Positions 1-8,046 of a stretch of DNA of 10,806 nt are shown here, in pieces. A program made the position numbers and the translations under genes. Numbering within the stretch: the stretch's first letter is position 1; every line of letters starts with the position of its first letter. The stretch comes from Gonium pectorale (lineage: Eukaryota > Chlorophyta > Chlorophyceae > Chlamydomonadales > Volvocaceae): positions 224,841 through 235,646 of the forward strand of contig LSYV01000059.1 of NCBI GenBank assembly GCA_001584585.1. The letters are read 5' to 3'. The notes below the pieces were generated by a model, which worked only from the letters and a program-made list of their open reading frames with translations, ran no database searches and had not been told where the DNA came from.

Positions 1-135
1 GGGGTGGGCCCCGGTTGGGGCTGGTGGGTGCGTGCGTGGGGGTGGGCCCCGGTTGGGGCTGGTGGGTGCGTGCTGGGGAGTGGGCCCCGGTTGGGGCTGG
101 TGGGTGCGTGCTGGGGGTGGGCCCCGGTTGGGGGT
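1..135. repeat. 38-bp GC-rich minisatellite, about 4 units
   Basis: The core TGGGCCCCGGTTGGGG recurs at 5, 43, 81 and 118, giving periods of 38, 38 and 37 bp. Between cores each unit carries CTGGTGGGTGCGTG. Units are nearly identical, differing mainly in the G-run before the core. The array begins at or before the window edge and stops abruptly near 135, where the sequence becomes AAAGAAGAGAAA. Open frames across it are a by-product of the repeat and are not annotated. The G-runs could form G-quadruplexes, but that is inference only. Confidence 0.95.
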
Positions 136-780
136 GAAAGAAGAGAAATCTGCAGAGAAAGAGGGAGCCCGCCTCTACGGTCATACACGCCCGAAGGCGC
201 GACGTTTCCAATAGGGCGGGCGGGTACAGAGCAAGACATGTGACGTTCGTCCCCGGGGTGGTGCGCGCGATGTGTGGATGGATGGGAATCCAAACCACTG
301 GCAGCAGCGGGTACATGACAGTTGCGTTCGTGTGGTTCGTGCGTGCCTCCCTAGACGTCGTGGCTTCCCCGTGGGAGCTGTCCCCGCGCAGCTGCGCGGA
401 CGCCCTATCTAGTACAAGCTGGCTCTCGGCCTCGTATGCATTTGGCGATTCGTCCTTCTGGAGCATGTGGACTCACTTGCGACTCCATTTAACACTGAGG
501 TTCAGCTCAGCAGTCACCAGCAGCGCACCACGGTGAGCACACCTGTGCCCACCCAAGCTACCCAAGTGACGGCCCGAAACAGTTAGAGGCAAGCTCAGGC
601 CGGATGTCTGTTTGCCAATCGTCCCGACTCCCGAGGCAAGATAGCCATGGCGGGCGCTCTGCACGCCGACAAGCGTACACGCCTTGCGCATTGGGCGGCG
701 CCGTACTGTTTTCGTTTTTGCACCAGGTCGCTTGAAGGCAAGGGCTGCTATGTTGAGCAGCTATTACTTCACAGACCGAC
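136..780. other. Intergenic/5' region before LRR gene copy 1; nothing recognised
   Basis: No coding signal that I trust is present. Short open frames occur on both strands but show no domain, no amphipathic pattern and no splice-supported continuation. I see no clear TATA box at a sensible distance from the proposed start at 781. The promoter and 5' UTR of the LRR gene must lie here if copy 1 is expressed. In the frame of the proposed start the nearest upstream stop is TGA at 754-756. Confidence 0.5.
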
Positions 781-3097
781 ATGTCAGCAGCTTTCGACTC
801 TGCCAAGCCGAGCGGGCGCTCCCTCGCGGACATTCTGCCGCAGCTTCGCGCGGGAGCCGCCGATGCGTTCCTGGCCAAGCTCCTCGAGGGCGCAGACAGG
901 CCGTCCGTTCGTGCTGCTCGCCGCTCATTCCGGGGCTTGCGCGACTTTATAGATTCAAACATTGTGGAGGTGACGCTGCCGCCTCGGGCGGTCCACCTAC
1001 CGGCTCAGCAGCTGCCTTCGCTTGACCGGTGGAAAAGGCCACAGAGAACGCGGCCCAAGCCATCGACATCTCTCCCACGCTGACGCTCCCGCTTCTGGGG
1101 CTCAGCGCTGCCGCCCGACTGCGCATCGCCCAGCTGTATTATACTATCCACACTTATGATGTACACAAGGGTCCACTGATGACCGTCGGCCTGGAGGCCA
1201 CGACGCTGCACCTGGCGCGCTTGTTCCCCAACCTCCAGCGCCTCGTCTTTGCGCCGCTGCTGTCCTTGTCGGACTGTCCGCTCGCGCGGCGCCGTCTTGT
1301 CGACGGCCTCTCGTCGTTCTCGCAGCTGCACACGCTCGTGTTGCCCAACTGCAGCAGCATGCCGCTGGTCGGGGAGCTGTCAGCAGGCAGCCTCCGCAGA
1401 CTCGAGCTGTACACAACGTACTGGAACGTGCCGGTGCTGCTGCCACAGCTCATGCAGCTCACGAGGCTTGAGATGCTAATAGTCGCCGTATGGGCCGATA
1501 CCAGACTCCCTCGCCAACCGCCTCCGCCGCTGCCCCTCGGCGACTTCCCGGCCGCCCTCCAGCAGCTCTGGCTCCAGGGGCAGGGCCCGGCGGGCTGGTC
1601 CCTGGGCCTGGGCGCACAGCTTGGCCGCCTTTCATCGGTCTGCGTGTCTGCGGCACCTGGGGCGATGCCCCTGCAGCATTTCGCCATGATTGCTTCTTCG
1701 GTGCTCGCCAGCAGCGCCACCGGGCCGGAGCTGCAGGAGCTGGTGCTGGACGGCGTCAGCGTGTCCCCCGGCGAGGACGGCCTGGAGGGCGGGGCGCTAG
1801 CCCCGCTATGGGAGCTCGTGCGCCGTGCACGACACAATGAGTGGCGGGAGGTCCGGTCGGATACGCCAGAGGCAGCGGCGCGCTTATGCCGCTGGATCGG
1901 CAAGCCCGCCGCCGTGGTGGTGGGGGCGCCGCCACTGAGCAACATCATCAGGTTGCAACTGCGACCCATGGGTCAGTCAGCTGCGGCCCACATCACCGAG
2001 TGGCCGGCAGCGGGTAGAACGCACCCAAGCTTGCGGGGCAGGACTGCGGCCAGCCCTGAGGCCTCTCCATCGGTCTCCAATGTCCTGTCGAGTGCTGATC
2101 TGTACCAGCTGATAGTGCAGCGCCTGGCGGGCGGCCCCGTTCCTGCCCTTGGGAGAACAGGGCTGTCGTCGCCCGCAGGCATTGCGGCTGAAGGTGCGGC
2201 CCTAGGCGAGGACGCTGGCAGCGGCGGCGGCGGCAGCAGCGGTGGTGCTTCGCCGGCTGGCTCGACCAGCAACGCGCCGCTACCGCTGGCGCCAGCTGTT
2301 GCGGCGTCGGAGGGAGCTGGCATGGCTCCGGTAGCTGCAGGCGCTAGGATGCTTCTGCTGCGTGGGCGTGGCATGGGCGCTCTGTTCCCGTACCCCGAGG
2401 TCCTGCATTCCTGGATCAAATCCATTGTTTTGGAGGCGGCTGCGGCCATGCCGGCTGCTGGTGGTGCGGGAGGCGGCGGTGCGGGAGGCGGCGGTGCGGG
2501 AGGCAGTGGTGCGGGAGGCAGTGGTGCGGGAGGCGGCGGTGCGGGAGGCGGCGGTGCGGGAGGCGGCGAGGGCGGCGGCGAGGGCAGCGGCGGTCCGCCC
2601 CAGGTGCCCATCATCATGGGATTCCACGTGCTGCCGTGGCGGCAGCCTGCCCTTCGAGGCGTCCTGTTGGAGTGCGGTCGAGGCAGTTCAAGTGGGGCCG
2701 CGGGCGCAGCTGGAGCCGCAGCAGCGGCGGCGGTGGTGGCCCGGCTGGCGGCAGCGGGTGCGGAGCTGGTGGCGGTGCCGCTGCGGGCGGTGCCGGACGA
2801 CATGGTCTGCGCCGCCACCCTGCAGTGGGCCTTGCAACAGGCAGGTGTCGTACGGAGGTTACCGGTAGTTGTATCCACGGTTGTGTGGGTGCAGATGCGG
2901 CCAATACCCATCCTGTCATGTGCACACCGAAATCCATGATCTTTTACCCGTTGAGCTTAAATTTGCCCTCATGTGTGGCCGCTCGCTCGCAGGAGCTGCA
3001 GGCGCAGTGGGACGCACGCGTGGGACTGTGCGGCGGCGATCCGGAGGCCGAGCTGCGGCTCATGCGGGGGCTGCTGGAGCTGTCGAGGGCGGGGTAG
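781..3097 (+). CDS. Leucine-rich-repeat protein, volvocine-type, copy 1 (intron-containing, possibly frame-disrupted)
   Basis: Proposed start is ATG 781 (context CGACATGTC), the first ATG after in-frame TGA 754. The N-terminal part (781 to about 1030) has SLADILPQL, then FLAKLLEG and VRAARRSFRGLRDFIDSNI, a helical pattern loosely like an F-box leader. Coding then moves to another frame (see 1026-1083) and stays open to about 2840. Roughly codons 59-245 of that frame hold about seven LRR-like strands, such as LPNLQRLVF-type, LHTLVLPNC, LRRLELY, LEMLIVA and LQELVLDGV, expected to form a curved protein-binding surface. An Ala/Ser/Gly linker follows, with a (GAGGG)7 tract, then a conserved-looking C-terminal part (MLLLRGRGMGALFPYPEVLH, HVLPW, LLECGRG, VPDDM). 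After a terminal intron the last exon 2993-3097 encodes ELQAQWDARVGLCG to LRRLMRG-like LLELSRAG and TAG 3095. A cytosolic scaffold or adaptor role is inference; no enzyme motif is visible. The pseudogene at 6397-8136 is its direct duplicate. Confidence 0.72.
1026..1083 (+). other. Frame change inside LRR gene copy 1 (short intron or frameshift)
   Basis: The start frame runs from 781 to TGA 1081-1083. The LRR frame is open only after TGA 1023-1025. Both are therefore open together in 1026-1080, and a -1/+2 change there would join them. An intron is an alternative: donor GAG|GTGACG at 970 with acceptor AAAAG ending at 1037 is in phase, would be 68 nt long and would remove TGA 1023. The skipped sequence, however, reads like protein (VTLPPRAVHLPAQQLPSLDRW), which favours a frameshift or an assembly error. 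No other splice pair looked better by eye. Confidence 0.6.
2463..2567 (+). repeat. 15-bp coding minisatellite, (Gly-Ala-Gly-Gly-Gly/Ser) x7
   Basis: Seven head-to-tail 15-bp units of GGTGCGGGAGGCGGC begin at 2463 and every 15 bp after; units 3 and 4 have AGT in place of the last GGC. The period is a multiple of three, so the LRR reading frame survives and the tract encodes repeats of GAGGG or GAGGS, then Gly/Glu-rich sequence to about 2600. It is a flexible linker between the LRR part and the C-terminal part. The duplicate gene has about one unit at 7402-7416, so unit number changed after the duplication. Confidence 0.95.
2841..2992 (+). other. Terminal intron of LRR gene copy 1 (probable GC-AG intron)
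   Basis: The upstream exon ends ...TTGCAACAG and the downstream exon begins GAGCTGCAGGCG after the acceptor GCTCGCTCGCAG. Joining at CAG|GCAGGT, a GC donor with a good flanking consensus, gives an uninterrupted in-phase peptide across the junction (WALQQ+ELQAQWDARV). The nearest GT donor, GCAG|GTGTCG, is out of phase with the last exon. GCAGGT|GTCGTA is in phase but is a poor donor. Intron size would be 152 nt. The acceptor is secure because the flanking exon is conserved in the duplicate; the donor assignment is less sure. Confidence 0.6.
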
Positions 3098-3402
3098 AGA
3101 ACCGCCGCCTGACTAGGCGGGTGGGCATGGTCCTCGCGCGGCGGTGGCATGCAGCTGCCCAGGACACCCGGCTGTGCGCTTGATTGGGCGCTTTGCTCAA
3201 AGCGTTCAGTCAGGGTAGGGGCCATGGGTTCACGCGCACTGGGCGCGCTCAGGGCGGATAGCGGAGCAGCGGTTCCTGCTGCTCGTTTGCGCACCCGGTT
3301 TTCTCGACGGTCACGATGCCGTGTGATGAGACTATGGAACGCGGGTGCGGTGACGGGCGCGGCAAATAAAGGCGCTGGCATGCACCCACCTGTTGGCAGT
3401 CC
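3098..3402 (+). other. Probable 3' UTR / intergenic after LRR gene copy 1
   Basis: This stretch follows the TAG of copy 1 and has no convincing coding. AATAAA occurs at 3365-3370 inside GGCAAATAAAGGCG. The usual volvocine polyadenylation signal TGTAA was not found on this strand between the stop and about 4000. The 3' end of the transcript therefore cannot be fixed from sequence; AATAAA is only a weak candidate. Confidence 0.35.
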
Positions 3403-4020
3403 GGGGGGGGAGCATACATGGGCGGCTCCAGCAGCCGTGGGTGCAGGTAGCCAGTTGTACCGTACCAGCTGTATTGAGCAACGCTTTGGGTTCCGGTCAA
3501 GGTGCGCGACACCGGTAGGTCGCTCATCACCTTCATCAGCGTCGTTACTTGGCGTGCGGTCAGTGTTCGTGGGGCGGGGTGTCTGCGCTGTGCGCCGCCA
3601 CAGCGCATGTATCGCAGACGGCAGGCGGCATGTCTATGTGCCGTGCCTCCGCCGGCAATCAGGGACGGAGAGTGCCCTCAACGTCCGGGAACGTCGCTGT
3701 CTGGGGGGCATTTACCGGTATGTATGGGCGGCGGCAGCAGCCGTGAGTGCCGTAAGTGCCGTGAGTGCCGTTTTTTTTTGTGCCGTGAGTGTGGTTAGCC
3801 AGCACCGTAGTGCCAGCTGTGTTGGGGCGACGCGTGGGTTGGTGCACGACATCGGTAGGTTATTCATCAGCAGCGTGGTTACATGGCATGCGGTCAGGGT
3901 AGGGGGAGCGTCTGCGCTGTACCACAGGGCATTTAGAGCAGACGGCAGGCGGCATGTCTTGTGTCGTGCCTCCGCCGGCAATCAGGGATGGAGAGCGCAC
4001 TGAATGTCGGGGAAGGTACG
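3403..4020 (+). repeat. Diverged two-unit direct tandem repeat, unit about 300-320 bp
   Basis: Unit A (about 3403-3700) and unit B (about 3701-4020) share a run of blocks in the same order: ATG(T)ATGGGCGGC..CAGCAGCCGTG at 3418 and 3724; TAGCCAG and GCCAGCTGT; GGTGC(G/A)CGACA(C/T)CGGTAGGT at 3501 and 3841; ATGCGGTCAG-like; GCAGACGGCAGGCGGCATGTCT; and GCCTCCGCCGGCAATCAGGGA at about 3645 and 3968. Offsets vary between 306 and 340 because unit B holds an inserted 9-bp microrepeat and T tract. No terminal inverted repeats or coding capacity are evident. It could be a remnant of a repeated element or a local duplication. Confidence 0.85.
3743..3779 (+). repeat. 9-bp microrepeat GTGAGTGCC x3 followed by T9
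   Basis: Units GTGAGTGCC, GTAAGTGCC and GTGAGTGCC start at 3743, 3752 and 3761, followed by G and nine T (3771-3779), after which GTGCCGTGAGTG resumes. It lies in unit B of the larger repeat and accounts for most of the length difference from unit A. The T9 run is an obvious place for sequencing or polymerase slippage. Confidence 0.9.
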
Positions 4021-4039
4021 ATGTACTGCTTTAAGCTAG

Positions 4040-4486
4040 GTTGCCTGTGATAGATGCTACCTCAGCGCGGCCGCTCGTTATCGATCCTGAACAGGGCGAG
4101 GCACGGCGGATCGCTTGGATTGAACCGGGGCGGTGTAGCGAGGTTAGCCTTAAAAGGCTCACACCCAAATACCATTTCGTGGAGGATTCGCTCATCAACG
4201 TGCTGCTGGCTTTTCGGGGCTCCGGTTTGTTGTGTGTCGCCAAGCGCGAAGCCAGGGTGCGCTAGCACTCCCATGACACCAATGGTTTGCTGCTTCGCGG
4301 CACGAGCTGCAGCTGTGCCCCGCGAGAACATAACGCTGCGCGCATGCGATCGAGGGGCGGTGTGACGACGGCGGCGAACCGGAGGCTGCTGACCTGCCGG
4401 CGGAGCTGCGACCGAGCATGCAGATGTGGTGGGAGCTTGGTACGGGGCGGTCGGCGGCGATAATGCTTGTGTCCCTTTGGCTGTGA
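4040..4486 (+). CDS. Possible two-exon fragment of an unrecognised protein
   Basis: I do not recognise this. From acceptor CTAG ending at 4039, one frame is open with protein-like content (PLVIDPEQGEARRIAWIEPG, then YHFVEDSLINVLLAFRGSG, LLCVAKREAR) and ends exactly at a good donor, AGG|GTGCGC, at 4257. An in-phase acceptor GATCGAG ends at 4354, and the following frame reads GRCDDGGEPEAADLPAELRP, then SMQMWWELGTGRSAAIMLV, to TGA 4484-4486. The implied intron is 98 nt. There is no ATG start: the open part begins after TAA 4032-4034, so any start exon would lie further upstream, in repeat sequence. It may be a decayed gene piece. A faint relative of the second part appears near 8589. The evidence is splice-phase agreement plus composition only. 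Confidence 0.3.
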
Positions 4487-5349
4487 TCTGATGCGGACCC
4501 TGATAGCGCGCAAGCCAGCTGCTCCATCCGCGGTCCAGGCCCAGGAGCAAATGCTGTACTTCCGCTCGGTTTATCCTGCCCCGGGTTGGGAGCCGCAGGT
4601 ACACGACATGCATGTATCGCTGATGGGCTGGCGGCGGCCGCGGAGCGTGGGGCAATGCGGCCCAGCTGGTGGACCTGCGACGAGGGGACGGGGCTGCTGG
4701 GGTGCCCTCTTTGGGAGCCCTCTTTTCTCACATCGCTGCTGGATGGGAGCGATGTGGCGCCTTGCCGAGGCAAGGGTAGGTAATCAAGGCGCAGTGTTAG
4801 TTGAAATGAAACGACATATACGACGAGTGCAGTGTGTACGGTAAGTGTACGGTAGGCAGATGCTCCGCAGGTGCTGCGTGCGTGGCGGGAGGTGTCCTGC
4901 TACATTCGATTGAGCACCGAAGCAAACGGAACGGCCGCTCGCTGAATGGGAGCACGGCACAGTGCCGAGGGGTCTGCAATTCAACGTGATTCAAGCGCTG
5001 TGGGGATTACGGATGGAAGGTGCCGCGCTCAGCGGTAGCGTTTAAGAGTCGCGGGCCATGCATGTGGCGGAAACTCTCCTTCTCCAGACGAGCACCAAGG
5101 GCGTCTTAACGAACAGTGACTTATCGTCGTTCCCAGGTTACATGTGTTACATGCCCGTCACGGCCGGGGGGCCATGGACGTGGCTTCTCAAAGTGCTCGT
5201 CCTGTTCGTGCCCGCACATTGCCTTACGAGCGAGCGTCATGCAGCAGGCTGCAATGATGTGGTAACCGGGCCAGCAGTCTGCTTTTTCTGCCATGTGACC
5301 AAGTTCAGCATGCCAAAGCCAGCCACGTTTCGGTACATACAGATACAGA
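4487..5349. other. No gene recognised
   Basis: Short frames with mildly protein-like stretches occur just after 4487 (for example EQMLYFRSVYPAPGWEPQVHD at 4545-4607 and WWTCDEGTGLLGCPLWEPSF near 4670-4730), but in different frames with no clear splice sites to link them. An 11-bp near-duplicate, GTGTACGGTA, occurs at 4834 and 4845. The stretch from about 4790 onward has lower GC and no coding signal on either strand that I trust. Confidence 0.4.
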
Positions 5350-5354
5350 TTACA
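5350..5354 (-). terminator. TGTAA polyadenylation signal candidate for the 5702-5920 exon
   Basis: TTACA on the + strand reads TGTAA on the minus strand, about 350 nt after the TAG stop at 5702-5704. TGTAA is the usual poly(A) signal in Chlamydomonas-type algae, where 3' UTRs of several hundred nt are normal. A five-base motif occurs often by chance; further copies lie near 5137 and 5146. Confidence 0.3.
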
Positions 5355-5701
5355 GGCTGGGCTGCAGGCCACACAAGCCGATTGGCTCCCGACCCGCCAT
5401 AGCAGATAGAGTGGGTGCAACATCCGTTGTCTTAGCCGTGAGGCCCAGAACACGAACCACAAAGAGCGTAACGTGACACAGACACCAACTTGGCGCTGTG
5501 GGACACGTATGCAAACTTGGCAATTGCAGAAAAGAACCTGAGCGGTTCGCGGGTTTAGTGTGTATTTGTTGTGAGAGAAACCACCCGTACGGCAACAAGC
5601 AACCATAAAAGTAAGCTCCTCAGGGCCGAAACCCTATCTACACACTATCCAAGGTGCCCAAAATTGTACAGCATCCAGCCCCCGGACTCCATGTACTCAA
5701 T

Positions 5702-5920
5702 CTACACGCCCTTCTGCCACCGTGGGGACAGACCCTTCCCATGCAACTCGTCGAACTTGCCCTGCTGGCGCGCTTTGCGAAGTGCGCAGCCAAGCACGGT
5801 CAGGTAGGGGGCCACCACCACGCCCCCCGTGCGCCTGATGGCCTTGGCATCCGACAGGAACATGTTGCGCTGGGACGGCGTCACAGCCACCACCACGTTC
5901 CAGTCGGGCCGGCCCTTCCC
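5702..5920 (-). CDS. Terminal exon of an unrecognised minus-strand gene
   Basis: On the minus strand an acceptor GCGGTGCTGGCAG is followed by a 72-codon open frame ending in TAG (5702-5704). The peptide is clearly protein-like: GKGRPDWNVVVAVTPSQRN, then MFLSDAKAIRRTGGVVVAPY, LTVLGCALRKARQQGKFDEL and HGKGLSPRWQKGV. It alternates hydrophobic strand (NVVVAV, GVVVAPYLTVLGCAL) and basic helix (RKARQQGKF), suggesting a compact alpha/beta domain end. Codons prefer G/C in the third position, as in the LRR gene. No family is recognised. No convincing upstream exon was found between 5921 and the LRR pseudogene at 6397, so this is either the last exon of a gene with a distant 5' part or an orphaned piece left by rearrangement. 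Frames on the + strand here are its shadows. Confidence 0.55.
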   Translation of the reverse strand, partial: GKGRPDWNVVVAVTPSQRNMFLSDAKAIRRTGGVVVAPYLTVLGCALRKARQQGKFDELHGKGLSPRWQKGV

Positions 5921-6396
5921 CTGCCAGCACCGCACAAAGCTGCCACCCGCCCGGCATGCCTGGTCGTCCCGTCCGCTGATAGAAGGCCCCCCTAGGGCCG
6001 AGAACTCAAATGGCGTGCGGCATGCAGAGGAAGCAGAGCCAGGGCGGCACCCAAGTATGCACGCGCATGTATTGCGGCGCTTAGCCAGTCGGGATGAACG
6101 ACCCGCGGGCCCGTTTCAATGTATGCCGCATACATACCCGCTACGTGGATTGGTGCGCATCTATGGTGGCGTTGACGATAGACTGGATGAGTATATGTAC
6201 ACGTGAAATTGAGCTTCACTGCCAGCTGGAGCGGCGTCTGCACGCCCTTCTCTTTATTCCCGTAATTTTCCCGTCCAGCCCGTCATTGGGGACATGGGGG
6301 GGCATATATATCGACGCAATCGTGCGGTTTGGTGGATGTGCTCATGAGTGTTCCGCCCGTGACTGGGAACGGAACGGCGCGGCGTACCGGTATGCC
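5921..6396. other. No gene recognised; 5' flank of LRR pseudogene copy 2
   Basis: This would be intron for the minus-strand exon at 5702-5920 and promoter or 5' region for the plus-strand pseudogene. A CATATATATC stretch at about 6302-6311 could be a remnant TATA element, roughly 90 bp before the first recognisable homology to copy 1. I could not align this stretch with the 5' flank of copy 1 (136-780), so either the duplication boundary lies near 6397 or the flanks have diverged. Confidence 0.35.
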
Positions 6397-6571
6397 TCGG
6401 GCCACCCTGCCGAGTTCAACGAGCTTACGCTCGCCGACATTCTGCCGCAGCACGGCGCCGAGGCTGCCGATTGATTCCTTACCAAGCTGCTAGATAGCGA
6501 TGACAAGGAGTCCATTCGCGCTGCTCGGCTATCATTCCAGAGCTTGCGCACTTTCAGATACCAAAATGTTT

Positions 6572-6597
6572 GGACAGAATGATCGGACAGAATGTTC
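6572..6597 (+). repeat. 13-bp duplication at the internal deletion scar of copy 2
   Basis: GGACAGAATGATC is followed directly by GGACAGAATGTTC (6572-6584, 6585-6597), then GGACC. It lies where homology to copy 1 breaks off after the N-terminal leader and before it resumes in the last LRR. The short duplication may mark the event that removed the LRR core, for example slippage or repair at the junction. Confidence 0.8.
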
Positions 6598-7446
6598 GGA
6601 CCAGCCGACTGCTGAGAAGCTGCTTTTGCTGGAGCGGTGGTGCACGAGCTGGAGCACCACCGCTGTATGTAGGAGCTGGTGCTGGACGGCGTCAGCGTGT
6701 CCCCCGGCGAGGACGACCTGGAGGGCGGGGCGCTAGCCCCGCTATGGGAGCTCGTGCGACGTGCACGACACACTGCGTGGCGGGAGGTCCAGTCGGATAC
6801 GCCAGAGGCAGCGGCGCGCTTATGCCGTTGGATCGGCAAGCCTGCCTCCGTGGTGGTGGGGGCGCCGCCACTAAAGGACACCAGCTTGCAGTTGCGACCC
6901 GTGGGTCAGTCAGCTGCGGCCCACATCACAGAGAGGCCTGCGGCGGCCAGCGGCACGCGCTCAAGCTCACGTGGCAGGACTGCGGCCAGCCCTGAGGCCT
7001 CTCCGTCAGTATCCAATGTCCTGTCGAGTGCTGATCTGTACCAGCTGATAGTGCAGCGCCTGGCGGGCGGCCCCGTTCCTGCCCTTGGGAGGACAGGCCC
7101 ATCGTCGCCCGCCAGCCTTACTTGCGGCTGAAGGTGCGGCCCTAGGCGAGGGCGCTGGCAGCTGGCGCCAGCGGTAGCGGCGCTTTGCCAGCTGCTGGCT
7201 CAACTAGCCACACACTGCTACCGCTGGCCCCAGCTGCGGCGTCGAAGGGAGCTGGCATGGCTCCGGTAGCTGCAGGCGCCAGGATGCTTCTGCTGCGTGG
7301 GCGTGGCATGGGCGCTCTGTTCCCGTACCCCGAGGTCCTGCATTCCTGGATCAAATCCATTGTTTTGGAGGCGGCTGCGTCCTTGTGTCTTGCTGGCGGT
7401 AGGTGCGGGAGGCGGCCCGGGTGGCGTCGGTGTTCATTCCCTCGGC

Positions 7447-7574
7447 CGTCGTGGAGCTGACTTATGGTTGCGCACGGCGTGCCTACCGCTGGAGGCGTCC
7501 TTCTGCAGTGCGTCGTGGAGCTTGCTTATGGTTGCGCACAGCGTGCCTACCGCTGGAGGCGTCCTTCTGCAGTG
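7447..7574 (+). repeat. 64-bp tandem duplication inside LRR pseudogene copy 2
   Basis: Units 7447-7510 and 7511-7574 both begin CGTCGTGGAGCT and end GTCCTTCTGCAGTG, with only a few differences (GACTTATGG/TGCTTATGG; CACGGCG/CACAGCG). A partial third start, CGGCCGTGGCAGTG, follows at 7575. The period of 64 is not a multiple of three, so it shifts the reading frame. Copy 1 has a single counterpart around 2642-2690, so the duplication arose after the gene duplication. The high identity of the units suggests it is recent. Confidence 0.9.
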
Positions 7575-7751
7575 CGGCCGTGGCAGTGCGACCCAGTGTG
7601 TCCGCGGGTGAATCCCTGGCCGCGGCGGTGGCGGCGGCGCCGGCCCGACTGGCGGCGGCGGGCGTGGAGCTGCTGGTAGCCGTGCCCCTGCGGGAGGTGC
7701 CGGACGACATGGCCTGCGCCGCCGCCCTGCACGCAGTGGGCCGTGCAACAG

Positions 7752-8046
7752 GCAGGTGTCGGACAGGGTGCGTGGGCGCAACCCGGGAGGTGACGGGATG
7801 ACGTATGGGAAGCTTGTTGCTGAGGAGTGCGTGATGAGGTTGGTACTTTTTTCTCGAGTAGCGTGGGTACTGTAGACTGCGACCGCATGCACCAAGAGAT
7901 ATGTAGCACCCTGCCTGCTATGTAACGCCTGTTGTATGTATTCGACAGCCACCTGAATTGATGGTCCTTGCTCCTCACGTGCCTCACGTGCCTCGTCCTC
8001 GCCGTCGCCCAGCTCGCCCTCACCCTCGCCCTCTGCTCGCTCGCAG
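7752..8046 (+). other. Terminal intron (or intron remnant) of LRR pseudogene copy 2
   Basis: The upstream edge GCAACAG|GCAGGTGTCG and the downstream edge GCTCGCTCGCAG|GAGCTGCAGGCG both match the copy 1 intron. The length is 295 nt against 152, and the interior is unrelated by eye. A GTGCGT donor-like sequence follows at 7769. Just before the acceptor there is a pyrimidine-rich CTCGCC-type tract (about 7980-8040) built of small repeats. The 4-bp insertion upstream puts the GC donor out of phase here. Confidence 0.6.

Noticed and set aside
1..135. CRISPR-like array at the left edge
   Set aside because: There are no unique spacers between repeats; the units are contiguous minisatellite copies in a eukaryotic context.
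1154..1969. Minus-strand open frame of about 271 codons
   Set aside because: Antisense shadow of the LRR-coding frame, caused by G/C-rich third positions. The peptide is Ser/Arg/Pro-rich without a domain.
2362..2868. Plus-strand frame with REAAV repeats
   Set aside because: Out-of-frame reading of the 15-bp minisatellite; the conserved peptide is in the other frame and matches copy 2.
1973..2911. Minus-strand open frame of about 312 codons, rich in proline
   Set aside because: It is antisense to the Gly/Ala-rich part of LRR copy 1. The proline repeats are the complement of the GGNGGN coding repeat, and no independent splice or domain signal exists.
3149..4003. Plus-strand open frame of about 284 codons
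   Set aside because: It runs across both units of the tandem repeat. The two units are read in different frames relative to each other, so the peptide is not conserved between them.
5121..5606. Minus-strand open frame of about 161 codons
   Set aside because: Rich in Cys, Trp and His with no pattern or splice support. It lies in the likely 3' UTR/intergenic region after the 5702-5920 exon.
5697..5957. Alternative minus-strand frame over the orphan exon
   Set aside because: Gly/Pro/Arg-rich shadow. The neighbouring frame has a far better protein pattern and a proper acceptor.
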